Source: Corynebacterium camporealensis (GTDB lineage: Bacteria > Actinomycetota > Actinomycetes > Mycobacteriales > Mycobacteriaceae). Taken from it: 64,000 nucleotides of DNA. Position 1 is the first letter of the stretch. Each line of letters begins with the position of its first letter. The notes below the pieces were generated by a model. The model did not search any database and was not told the origin of the DNA. It saw nothing but the letters and a program-made list of their open reading frames with translations. Location: contig NZ_CP011311.1 of the NCBI RefSeq assembly GCF_000980815.1, forward strand, positions 2,132,773-2,196,772, read 5' to 3'. Shown here piece after piece: positions 1 through 9,367 of this stretch. A program made the position numbers and the translations under genes.

Positions 1-760
1 ACTTGATGGTGATCCACGGCGATTCCTCAGTGTCCGTGTAGCGGAACTGCTCTTCCTTAGCGCGGGTGTAATCATCCCACTTATCCAGGGAGGCCAAGTC
101 CATCGGGGACAGCTTCCACTGACGTACCGGGTCAATCTGGCGAATAGCGAAGCGGGTGCGCTGCTCTTTACGGGTGACCGAGAACCACAGCTTGGTCAGC
201 GAGATTCCCGAGCCCAGCAGCATGTTTTCCAGCATCGGTACCTCGCGGAGGAATTCTGCGTGCTGGGATTCAGTACAAAAGCCCATGACGCGCTCCACAC
301 CGGAACGGTTGTACCAGGAGCGGTCGAAGAACACGATCTCGCCGCCTGCTGGGAAGTGCTGGATGTAGCGCTGGAAGTACCAGGAGGTCGACTCACGCGG
401 GGAAGGCTTTTCCAGTGCCACAGTGCGCGCACCACGGGGGTTAAGGTGCTCGTTGAAGCGCTTGATGGTGCCACCCTTACCTGCCGCGTCACGGCCTTCG
501 AAGAGGATGATGTGGCGCTGGCCGGTTTCCTTGGTCCAGTTCTGCCACTTCAGCAGCTCGATCTGCAGTGCGCGCTTGGTGGTCTCGTACTCATCACGAG
601 ACATGCGCTCGTCGTAGGGGTAGTTCTCTCGCCAGGTCTCAATCGGCGAGCCATCCGGCATGATCAGTACCGGGTCATCCTCGTCAGAGTCATCGACGAC
701 GTAGCCGTCGGTCTGCGCCAGATCAATCTCGGGAAGTTCGTCGTCTTTAATGTCAGCCAT
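1..760 (-). CDS. ppk2: Polyphosphate kinase 2 family protein, C-terminal end outside window
   Basis: PPK2 kinases move phosphate between polyphosphate and nucleotides (GTP/GDP or ATP/ADP) in the cytoplasm. Reading from ATG at 760, 253 codons stay open to the window edge. The P-loop core is visible: Walker A GRDAAGKGGT at about residues 89-98 and the Walker B/base motif FFDRSWYNR at about 144-152, after a roughly 80-residue acidic N-terminus (DDSDEDDP). The family is usually about 300 residues, so about 50 residues are missing. It lies downstream of the porA/porH pair behind their terminator. A TAAGAT hexamer ends 6 bp before the ATG, so the mRNA may be leaderless. Family assignment is firm; substrate preference cannot be read. 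Confidence 0.93.
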   Translation of the reverse strand, partial: MADIKDDELPEIDLAQTDGYVVDDSDEDDPVLIMPDGSPIETWRENYPYDERMSRDEYETTKRALQIELLKWQNWTKETGQRHIILFEGRDAAGKGGTIKRFNEHLNPRGARTVALEKPSPRESTSWYFQRYIQHFPAGGEIVFFDRSWYNRSGVERVMGFCTESQHAEFLREVPMLENMLLGSGISLTKLWFSVTRKEQRTRFAIRQIDPVRQWKLSPMDLASLDKWDDYTRAKEEQFRYTDTEESPWITIK

Positions 761-882
761 ACCCTGATCTTAGCCGCTCAGCACACTTTCGGCTGACTAA
801 ACTTAACCTTAGCCAGAATTTTCCACTCCACGTCTCCCCCATGAACTCCCCGCCGAATGTCCCGCCCCAAAACGGCAAAAAT

Positions 883-906
883 AAACCCCGGCCGAAGCCG
901 GGGTTT
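883..906 (-). terminator. Terminator of the porA/porH unit
   Basis: A perfect 10-bp stem (AAACCCCGGC / GCCGGGGTTT) with a CGAA loop lies 24 bp after the porA-like stop codon. On the minus strand the stem is followed by a T-rich stretch, TTTATTTTTG, as expected for a Rho-independent terminator. It separates the abundant porin mRNA from ppk2. Confidence 0.8.
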
Positions 907-930
907 CATCACCTTGCGGTGCTCGTCAGA

Positions 931-1074
931 TTAGACGAACATGCCGACGAGCTGGGACAGGCCCTCAGCGATCTTGACGAACGGTTCCAGGAAGGTTACC
1001 ACTGTCTGCAGGTCAGTAGCGAATGCGGAAGAACCTTCTGCGAAGTCCGTGAATGCCTGGGAGGAAGTTTCCAT
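931..1074 (-). CDS. porA: PorA-like mycomembrane channel subunit (47 aa)
   Basis: A 47-residue acidic, amphipathic protein without cysteine or signal peptide. It starts METSSQAF and ends GLSQLVGMFV, and is preceded by an AGGAG ribosome site 6 bp from ATG. In C. glutamicum PorA (45 aa) and PorH (57 aa) lie in this position between groEL2 and ppk2, lack signal peptides, are O-mycoloylated on serine and together form the main outer-membrane (mycomembrane) channel. Size, order, composition, N-terminal serines and the strong terminator support the call; direct sequence identity to C. glutamicum PorA is weak. It is likely co-transcribed with the porH-like gene 91 bp upstream. An alternative is a second PorH-like peptide. 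Confidence 0.72.
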   Translation of the reverse strand: METSSQAFTDFAEGSSAFATDLQTVVTFLEPFVKIAEGLSQLVGMFV

Positions 1075-1165
1075 TGTTTACTCCTAGAAAGTAGGTATTG
1101 AGGGGATTTTCGGATGCTGTAAGAGCTCTTTATATCAAAGCTCCAACGCGGTTATTAGGCAGCGT

Positions 1166-1357
1166 CTACTCAGCCTGCTGGGACTCAACAACCGCGCGGG
1201 TTTCCGGGAACCAGTCAGCAGCCGAAGAGGTGGTCAGGGCATCGAAACCGTTGGACAGATTAGTGACGGCGTCACCGATGTTGGACAGAATCGTCTTCCA
1301 AGCCTCCCAGGTGTCGATGAAGTTGTCCAGGTGAACCTGAATGATAGAGAGATCCAT
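1166..1357 (-). CDS. porH: PorH-like mycomembrane channel subunit (63 aa)
   Basis: A 63-residue acidic helical protein beginning MDLSIIQVHLDNF; C. glutamicum PorH also begins MDLS. An AGGAGCT ribosome site lies just before ATG at 1357. No signal peptide or cysteine is seen, as expected for these O-mycoloylated peptides that assemble with PorA into cation-selective channels in the mycolic-acid outer membrane. It is the first gene of the two-gene porin unit; a candidate promoter lies about 90 bp upstream. The C-terminus (FPETRAVVESQQAE) is longer and more hydrophilic than the 57-residue C. glutamicum protein. Identification rests on the N-terminal motif, size and gene neighbourhood. Confidence 0.78.
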   Translation of the reverse strand: MDLSIIQVHLDNFIDTWEAWKTILSNIGDAVTNLSNGFDALTTSSAADWFPETRAVVESQQAE

Positions 1358-1446
1358 TTGAGCTCCTAGTAGTAATCCCGGGCACTCAGCCCCGGAGAGG
1401 GGGTTTGCGGTTTTGCAGACACCCTCAGCGGGCGTCGCAAGAAGTA

Positions 1447-1475
1447 TTTTGCCACAAGCTGAAAGACAGTCAAGC
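1447..1475 (-). promoter_or_regulatory. Candidate promoter of the porin unit
   Basis: On the minus strand TTGACT (1475-1470) and AAAATA (1452-1447) are separated by 17 bp. This would start transcription near 1440 and give an mRNA leader of about 80 nt containing an imperfect GAGGG/CCCTC hairpin (1397-1426). Inference from motif and spacing only. Confidence 0.4.
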
Positions 1476-2096
1476 TGGATTTGGCCAGACAGTTTTCATC
1501 TCGCACTCAGGTTTCTCACTACCGTCGCGTAGGTTGTCAAACGTCACATCCACCCCTTAGGCAGCTAACCTGCAGAAATACGTAAATGGACTGACTTTTT
1601 ATATTAAATTCACCTAAAATGCGTAACGCTGAATTAAAAGCTTTCGATGTCTAAAGTTCGAAATTGCTTCTTTTAGGGTGAAAATTCTTTCCCTCGAGAG
1701 GCCATTTTTACCCCCCTTCCGGGGTGAGCTGAGTCATTCTCTGGCGGCAGAATTGACCCCACAACATCGTCGAGCTGGCCCAATGTTTGCAATTCGCACT
1801 CTAAAGCGGCTTGAGGGTTATCCCGTCACGAAACCACACCAGGCACACAAGTTGTGTAGCGACACGCAATTTCACCCAGGTTCTTTCCAGGTTGCTAGTT
1901 CAAACGAGCTCTAGACACGCTGTTTCAGCCGCATTATTTCTTGAAGCCTTTTCGCTCTTGTTTTCGGGTGGTTACGTGCAAAGAAACTATTCTGGCGCTT
2001 CTGCGCTGTTGTGTGGCTATTCCTTATACTCTTGTTGACTTTGTGCTGGAGGCCTTCTGAGGGCGTTCTGGGGCTGTTTAGGGCTGGGTACGGCAA
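1476..2096. other. AT-richer non-coding gap between porin and groEL2 genes
   Basis: About 620 bp with no convincing gene on either strand: short open frames here lack ribosome sites and have atypical composition. The AT-rich core (about 1590-1660) differs from the flanking genes. It may hold distal regulatory sequence for the porin genes or a small RNA, but nothing specific is recognised. Confidence 0.5.
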
Positions 2097-2133
2097 AGCC
2101 CCGCAGGGCCGCGGTGTGCGGTGCTGCGGGGCT
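2097..2133 (-). terminator. Probable groEL2 terminator
   Basis: A perfect 10-bp stem AGCCCCGCAG / CTGCGGGGCT with a 17-nt GC-rich loop lies 46 bp after the groEL2 stop codon. The following minus-strand sequence (GGCTTTGCCG) has only a weak T tract, so efficiency is uncertain. Confidence 0.55.
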
Positions 2134-2179
2134 GGTGAGCGTTGTGCTCGCTATGCCGTGTGTTTGCCGTGTGGCTGGG

Positions 2180-3865
<1,686 letters not shown>

Positions 3866-3945
3866 TCACGTCAATGGCTACGTGGCCGCCCGCGACGGCA
3901 CGATTGGTGAGTGTTAACCAATCTCAACCACGTAGCTGAAGATTT

Positions 3946-3972
3946 CTGGCACTGTCCTACCGGGAGTGCTAG
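3946..3972 (-). promoter_or_regulatory. CIRCE operator 1 (HrcA)
   Basis: CTGGCACTG - 9 bp - GAGTGCTAG follows the CIRCE plan TTAGCACTC-N9-GAGTGCTAA with correct arm length and spacing; the right arm matches 8 of 9 positions and the left arm 6 of 9. It lies upstream of groEL2 and is expected to bind the heat-shock repressor HrcA, which is not encoded in this window. Confidence 0.82.
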
Positions 3973-3980
3973 CGACCATT

Positions 3981-4007
3981 CTGGCACTCGCGATAGGAGA
4001 GTGCAAC
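3981..4007 (-). promoter_or_regulatory. CIRCE operator 2 (HrcA)
   Basis: CTGGCACTC - 9 bp - GAGTGCAAC is a second CIRCE-like site, 8 bp from the first. The core GCACTC-N9-GAGTGC is perfect. The two sites together suggest cooperative HrcA control of groEL2. Confidence 0.82.
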
Positions 4008-4054
4008 GTCGACACGACTGCCCACAGCGATCGGGCAAAGAGTACTTTGGTGGC

Positions 4055-5422
4055 ATGACTGCTAATTCAGATTTTGTCAACGCTGACCGCGACAAGGTTT
4101 TTAACCAACTCAGCGAGCTGGTGGCCTTTAACTCTGTGCACAACGAACCCGGACTTGAAGACCAGACTGCTGGTGCTGCCGAGTGGGTACAGAAGGCCTT
4201 TGGCGAGCTGGGTATCGAGATGGAAGCAATTACTACTGCCGATGGTTCCACTGCCCTGCTGGGCACCCGCGCAGGCGATGCGGATTCCAAGACGGTGCTG
4301 CTCTACTCCCACTACGACGTCGTCCCGGCAGGGCCTGTCGATGCCTGGGAGTCCGATCCCTTTACGCTTACCGAGCGCACGCATGCCGATGGCTCCACCC
4401 GCTGGTACGGCCGCGGCTCTGCAGACTGCAAGGGCAACGTCGCTATGCACTTGGCTGCCCTGCGCGCACTGGAGGCCAACGGTGGCACCAAGCTGAACAT
4501 CAAGGTGCTCATTGAAGGTTCCGAAGAACGCGGCGGCGAAGGCCTGTCCCAGTTGATTAAGGACCGCCCGGAGCTATTTGCTGCCGATGCCATCCTTATT
4601 GCCGATGCCGGAAACGCTGCAGTCGGCCAGCCCACGCTGACTACTTCCTTGCGCGGTGGCGCCCAGATCCTAGTCGAAGTCAACACTCTGGAATCCGCTG
4701 TCCACTCCGGCCAGTTCGGCGGTGCTGCCCCGGATGCAGTCAAGGCGTTGATGCGCACGCTGGATACGCTTTCCGATGACTACGGCCGCACCATCATCGA
4801 CGGCGTCGATTGCACCTCCACCTGGCCAGGGGCTGAATACCCCGAATCCGCCTTCCGCGGCGATGCGCAGATGCTGCCCGGCACCGAAATCATGGGCGCT
4901 AACGACCCGGACGGTGCTACCCCAGTCGCCGACATGATTTGGGCCCGCCCGGCCATTACGGTTACCGGTTTTAGCTCCACCCCGGTCTCCGAGGCCGTCA
5001 ACGCTATCCCAGCGACCGCCTCGGCGAAGCTCAACCTGCGTGTGCCCGCCGAAGCTTCGGCTGCATCGATTGCCGATGCTGTTGTCGCCCACCTGGAAAA
5101 GCACGTCCCCTGGGGGGCACACCTGCACGCCGAAGTGCTCGAAGCCAACGCTGGCTTTTCCACTGACCCGTCTAAGCCGGCTGTTGCCACGCTCGGCGAG
5201 TGCCTGGCCGAGGCTTATGGCAAGGACACCACCGAACAAGGCATGGGCGGTTCCATCCCGCTGACCACCGAGCTGCAGCAGGCACACCCCAATGCCGAAA
5301 TCGCACTCTTCGGTGTCGAGGAGCCCAAGGCGACTATTCATGCGGCAAACGAATCAGTCGATCCAACTGAGATCCTGAACATCGCTACCGCCGAGGCGCT
5401 TTTCCTCCAACGCTACGCGTAG
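4055..5422 (+). CDS. M20-family metallopeptidase / dipeptidase
   Basis: A 455-residue cytosolic amidohydrolase of the M20 family, which uses two zinc ions to cleave dipeptides or N-acyl amino acids. Visible motifs: LYSHYDVVPAG (first His/Asp ligands), GRGSADCKGNVAMH (bridging Asp), EGSEERGGEG (catalytic Glu and ligand Glu), a dimerisation domain in the middle, and HAANESVDP near the C-terminus (His ligand). ATG 4055 (MTANSDF) is chosen because the upstream extension runs through the CIRCE elements. It is divergent from groEL2 and has no operon partner. Substrate cannot be told; DapE-type desuccinylase is a less likely alternative given the dipeptidase-like architecture. Confidence 0.85.
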   Translation: MTANSDFVNADRDKVFNQLSELVAFNSVHNEPGLEDQTAGAAEWVQKAFGELGIEMEAITTADGSTALLGTRAGDADSKTVLLYSHYDVVPAGPVDAWESDPFTLTERTHADGSTRWYGRGSADCKGNVAMHLAALRALEANGGTKLNIKVLIEGSEERGGEGLSQLIKDRPELFAADAILIADAGNAAVGQPTLTTSLRGGAQILVEVNTLESAVHSGQFGGAAPDAVKALMRTLDTLSDDYGRTIIDGVDCTSTWPGAEYPESAFRGDAQMLPGTEIMGANDPDGATPVADMIWARPAITVTGFSSTPVSEAVNAIPATASAKLNLRVPAEASAASIADAVVAHLEKHVPWGAHLHAEVLEANAGFSTDPSKPAVATLGECLAEAYGKDTTEQGMGGSIPLTTELQQAHPNAEIALFGVEEPKATIHAANESVDPTEILNIATAEALFLQRYA

Positions 5423-5442
5423 GTCGCTGCAGCGACCTACGC
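5417..5442. terminator. 26-bp perfect palindrome containing the M20 stop codon
   Basis: GCGTAGGTCGCTG and its exact reverse complement CAGCGACCTACGC form a perfect 26-bp palindrome that includes the TAG stop of the peptidase gene. It is followed by ATATAAATTCT. It probably acts as a terminator for the peptidase mRNA, but the lack of a loop and of a T tract leaves a protein-binding role open. Confidence 0.55.
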
Positions 5443-5466
5443 ATATAAATTCTGTCTAGCGTCCTG

Positions 5467-5524
5467 CGTAACGAACTGTGCTCACTACATGCTGGCTACG
5501 TAACGCAGCAGTAGGTTCGTTACG
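5467..5524. repeat. Inverted repeat in the leader region of the mrp operon
   Basis: CGTAACGAAC (5467-5476) and GTTCGTTACG (5515-5524) are exact reverse complements 38 bp apart, with a third CGTAACG copy at about 5499 between them. They lie in the 408-bp gene-free gap upstream of mrpA. They could be paired operator half-sites or a long-range RNA stem. No known riboswitch was recognised in the rest of the gap (5525-5830). Confidence 0.45.
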
Positions 5525-5830
5525 ATATGACGCAAGAGGGAAACATAAGTGATTCCCACCTGCGTTTTACATGCAGTGAAAAACAGGTAACCTTTAATAA
5601 GCTGGCCGCGCCGTCAATGACGCCGCCCACCCGCCATCCCGGCTTTTGGTTTAGTTCGCTTCACCGGAAGCCGGGTAAACAGGTGTGTACGTGTTAAATC
5701 AGTGAAATCTCGCTTTTGCGTAGCTGCCCGAGTAAGTGGGGCAACTTCCGTGTTCGAGCAGGGACGTCGCAGACGTGCCACGGCCGACCGTTGAAAAACT
5801 GACCAACACATAAGGAGCGCAGACAAGCCC

Positions 5831-8800
5831 GTGATTACTCTGTTCGGCGCCCTCATAGTCGCGACGGTCGCGGCGCCCTTCCTTATCCGCTACATGGGCA
5901 GACCCGCTTTTGGTCTGCTTGCGATTGTGCCCGGCGTGGGCTTTTTCTGGACGCTCACGCAATTTACTAACGGCGCTTTCGATAACGACTTTGCCTACAC
6001 TGCGCGCATCGAATGGATGCCGAATGCAAACTTGGCAATTTCGTTGCGGATGGATGCACTCGCGGCCCAATTCTCGCTGATTATTTTGGGCATTGGCGCA
6101 CTCGTCCTCGCCTACTGTTGGGGATACTTCGATAAGACCCCACGTCGCCTCGCTATTTTCGGCGCGCAGATGGTCGGCTTTGCCACCGCCATGTATGGCC
6201 TGGTGCTATCCGACAACTTCCTGCTCATGTACGTCTTCTGGGAGATCACCTCCCTGCTGTCCTTCCTCTTGGTCAGCTACTACGGCGAACGCGCATCCTC
6301 GCGCCGCTCCGCTCAGCAAGCGCTCATGGTCACTGTGCTGGGCGGCTTGTCGATGCTCGTAGGCATCGTCGTCCTCGGCCGCCAAACCGGCGCCTGGTCG
6401 TTTACCGTAATCGCCGAGGTGGACAACATCGTCCACGTCCCGTATGTCACCGTCGCCATCGTGCTCATCCTGGTCGGCGCGCTGACCAAATCCGCTATCG
6501 CTCCCGCCCACTTCTGGCTGCCAGGCGCGATGGCTGCCCCGACGCCGGTCTCGGCCTACCTGCACTCCGCAGCCATGGTCAAGGCCGGTATCTACCTGGT
6601 TGCCCGCCTGGCCCCAGAGTTCCACGAGGTTGCCACCTGGCACCTCGTCGTCCTCCCGCTCGGCCTGTTTACGATGCTGCTCGGCGGCTGGATGGCCCTG
6701 AAGCAAAAAGACCTCAAGCTGGTCCTGGCGTATGGCACGGTGTCCCAGCTGGGTTTTATCACCACCGTGATGGCCATTGGCTCCCGCGAGGCCATGCAGG
6801 CCGGCCTGGCGCTGACCTTTGCCCACTCGCTGTTTAAGGCAGCGCTGTTTATGGTCGTCGGTGCGATTGACCACACCTCGGGCACGCGCGACATCGATAA
6901 GCTGTCTGGCCTCGGCCGCAAGCAGCCGGTGCTGTTTATCATCGCCACCATCTCTGCACTGTCGATGGCTGGCATCCCACCGCTGTTCGGCTTCGTGTCC
7001 AAGGAATCCGTTCTGGAAACCCTGCTCGAAGAAGAACTGCTGGTGGGCATGCCGCGCAACATCATCCTGGTTGGCGTGGTGGCAGGTTCCATCCTCACGA
7101 TGACCTACACCCTGCGCTTCCTGTGGGGTGCGTTTGCCACCAAGGACCGCACCGTGTCCGAGGCCGTGGAAAACATGCACCCGATGGGCGGCATGCTGTG
7201 GATTCCGCCGGCCATCCTGACTGCTCTTACCGTGCTCTTTGGTATCTGGCCGGACCCTCTGTCCTCGGCTGTCAACCAGCACTTGGACAACATCTTCGGC
7301 ACCGACGAAGAGACCTACCTGGCACTGTGGCACGGCTTTACCGTCGCGCTTGGCCTCTCGGCGATTATCATCGTCGCCGGTATTATCCTGCACTGGCAGC
7401 GCCAGGTCCTGCACACCTGGCAGTTCACCTACCCGGCACTCGGCTCGGCTGACGATGCCTACGACACCGTCATCAACTCCCTGCGCACCGTCTCGCTGCA
7501 CTTGACCGCATCGACCCAGCGCGGTTCGCTGCAGTTCAACTTGACCGTTATCTTCGGCACGCTAATCCTGCTGCCGGTCATCTCGCTGATTTCTGGCGAC
7601 CTGACTAATGTGCGCATGATTGTCGCCGAAAATCCCTGGCAGATCGGTGCTGCACTGGTCATCGTCATGGCTGCTACCGCCGCCACGGTGATCAACAACC
7701 GCCTGTCTGCAGTCATCGTGGTTGGCATTACCGGCTACGCGCTGGCGTTCATCTTCGCCCTGCACGGCGCACCGGACCTCGCACTGACCCAGCTGCTGGT
7801 CGAGACCATCGTCATGGTCATCTTCATGCTGGTCCTGCGTAAGATGCCCGCCTCCGTGGAGTGGAAGCAAGACCCGAAGATGGGTCGCCTGCGCGCGTGG
7901 CTGTCGGTCGGCGTTGGCCTCGCCGTCACCCTCGTGGCACTGTTTGCTATCAACGCCCGCTCCGCACGTCCGATTTCGGAGACCATGCCGGAGCTGGCCA
8001 AGGAGATCGGCCACGGCTCCAACGCCGTGAACGTCCTGCTGGTCGACATGCGTGCCTGGGATACCTTCGGTGAGACCACGGTGCTGATCATCGCCGCCAT
8101 TGGTTTGGCCTCGTTGATTTTCCGCACCCAGTCCTTCGCGCGCCCGTCGCGTCGTCCGACCCTGCGTGTGACCGGCCGTCGTTGGCTGGCCGCCGGTGTC
8201 GAGACCGAGCAGCAGCTCAACCGCTCGCTCATGATCGATGTCGCCACCCGCGTTCTCTTCCCGTCAATGATGGCCCTGTCGCTGTTCTTCTTCTTTGCCG
8301 GCCACAACGCCCCGGGCGGTGGCTTCGCTGGTGGCCTGGTGGCTGCCCTGGCGCTGACCCTGCGTTACCTGGCCGGCGGCTGGGCAGAGCTGGAAGAAGC
8401 ACTGCCTATCGATGGCGGCCGCATCATGGGTGCCGGCCTCCTGATTTCCCTGGTGGCCATCGTCGCACCGATGTTCTTCGGCCTGCCACCACTGGCCTCG
8501 GCCTACACCAGCGTCGACATCCCGCTGATTGGCTCGATGTCGCTACCGTCCGCCCTGGTCTTCGATACCGGTGTCTACCTCATCGTGGTTGGCCTGGCGC
8601 TGTACATCTTGAATTCGCTGGGCTCCAAGCTGGACCACGAAGAAGAGATGCGTAAGCAGCGTGCACGTGACCGCGCTCGCTCGCTGGCTCGTCGTCAGCG
8701 TCAGCGCTCCGCGGCACAAAAGTCCGGTGCGAAAAAGACCCCGGCTCGTGCTGCCGCCCGCGCTGTGTCTGACCCACCGCCTGCCAAGCAAGCAGAGTCT

Positions 8801-8866
8801 GCAGAGCCTGCAGAGACTTCAGAATCGAAACCCGCCGAACCTCAGTCCCCCGGAAAGGAGCGCTAA
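5831..8866 (+). CDS. mrpA: Mrp antiporter subunit A with fused MrpB domain
   Basis: Large subunit of the multi-subunit Na+(K+)/H+ antiporter related to complex I, in the plasma membrane. The 1011 residues contain the NuoL-like proton channel domain (about 1-500, with GALTKSAIAPAHFWLPGAMAAP split over loops), the MrpA C-terminal segment, and at about 800-930 an MnhB-type domain (LFFFFAGHNAPGGGFAGGLV), so subunit B is fused as in C. glutamicum Mrp1. A basic, Ala/Pro-rich tail (about 935-1011) follows. Translation starts at GTG 5831 with AAGGAG 13 bp upstream, slightly long spacing. It is first in an operon of six overlapping or abutting genes. Confidence 0.95.
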   Translation: MITLFGALIVATVAAPFLIRYMGRPAFGLLAIVPGVGFFWTLTQFTNGAFDNDFAYTARIEWMPNANLAISLRMDALAAQFSLIILGIGALVLAYCWGYFDKTPRRLAIFGAQMVGFATAMYGLVLSDNFLLMYVFWEITSLLSFLLVSYYGERASSRRSAQQALMVTVLGGLSMLVGIVVLGRQTGAWSFTVIAEVDNIVHVPYVTVAIVLILVGALTKSAIAPAHFWLPGAMAAPTPVSAYLHSAAMVKAGIYLVARLAPEFHEVATWHLVVLPLGLFTMLLGGWMALKQKDLKLVLAYGTVSQLGFITTVMAIGSREAMQAGLALTFAHSLFKAALFMVVGAIDHTSGTRDIDKLSGLGRKQPVLFIIATISALSMAGIPPLFGFVSKESVLETLLEEELLVGMPRNIILVGVVAGSILTMTYTLRFLWGAFATKDRTVSEAVENMHPMGGMLWIPPAILTALTVLFGIWPDPLSSAVNQHLDNIFGTDEETYLALWHGFTVALGLSAIIIVAGIILHWQRQVLHTWQFTYPALGSADDAYDTVINSLRTVSLHLTASTQRGSLQFNLTVIFGTLILLPVISLISGDLTNVRMIVAENPWQIGAALVIVMAATAATVINNRLSAVIVVGITGYALAFIFALHGAPDLALTQLLVETIVMVIFMLVLRKMPASVEWKQDPKMGRLRAWLSVGVGLAVTLVALFAINARSARPISETMPELAKEIGHGSNAVNVLLVDMRAWDTFGETTVLIIAAIGLASLIFRTQSFARPSRRPTLRVTGRRWLAAGVETEQQLNRSLMIDVATRVLFPSMMALSLFFFFAGHNAPGGGFAGGLVAALALTLRYLAGGWAELEEALPIDGGRIMGAGLLISLVAIVAPMFFGLPPLASAYTSVDIPLIGSMSLPSALVFDTGVYLIVVGLALYILNSLGSKLDHEEEMRKQRARDRARSLARRQRQRSAAQKSGAKKTPARAAARAVSDPPPAKQAESAEPAETSESKPAEPQSPGKER

Positions 8867-9367
8867 ATGGAAGCCAATCTCTTCCTCCTCCTGGCTGCCG
8901 GAACGCTTGTCGCCGCGGGCACCTACCTGCTGCTAGACCGCGCAATGACCAAAATGCTGCTCGGCATCATCCTGATCAGCAACGGCGCGAACCTGTTCAT
9001 CTTGCAAGCAGGTGGCTCGGCAGGCTCCCCGCCGGTCTGGGACCGCGAATCCCTCCAGTACGGCGAAGAAGTCGCCGACCCGCTGGCCCAGGCCATGATC
9101 CTGACCGCCATTGTGATTTCCATGGCGCTCACGGCGTTCATCCTCACTTTGGCGTACCGCCAGTACCGCTACCGCACCGCCGACGTCATCGAGGACGACG
9201 CAGAGGACACCGCCATTGCGGCCATTGCGTCCCGTCCGGACAAGGCCGCTGCGAGTGCCGACCACGACGCCTCCAACGACCCGACCACCGGTCGCGTGAC
9301 CAAGGAAGGCGACAAGTTCGGCCACGACTTCTTCGAAGAGCCAGTCAAGGGGGCCAAGGATGACTGA
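8867..9367 (+). CDS. mrpC: Mrp antiporter subunit C
   Basis: The NuoK-like small membrane subunit. The 166 residues have three membrane segments in the first 110 residues (LLAAGTLVAAGTYLLLDRAM, MLLGIILISNGANLFILQAGG, and an AMILTAIVISMALTAF segment typical of MnhC) followed by a hydrophilic acidic tail of about 55 residues that most MrpC proteins lack. The start ATG directly follows the mrpA stop (TAAATG), and its end overlaps mrpD by 8 bp, indicating translational coupling. Confidence 0.94.
   Translation: MEANLFLLLAAGTLVAAGTYLLLDRAMTKMLLGIILISNGANLFILQAGGSAGSPPVWDRESLQYGEEVADPLAQAMILTAIVISMALTAFILTLAYRQYRYRTADVIEDDAEDTAIAAIASRPDKAAASADHDASNDPTTGRVTKEGDKFGHDFFEEPVKGAKDD

Noticed and set aside
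1911-2096. A 61-codon minus-strand frame in the porH-groEL2 gap considered as a third porin-like gene
   Set aside because: Basic, Pro/Arg-rich composition, no ribosome site, and unlike the acidic amphipathic porin peptides.
5525-5830. A riboswitch (c-di-AMP or sodium type) in the mrp leader
   Set aside because: No conserved core of the known classes could be found by eye; a covariance-model search would be needed.
6206-7501. A 431-codon minus-strand frame inside mrpA
   Set aside because: His/Asp/Gln-rich shadow of a hydrophobic membrane gene.
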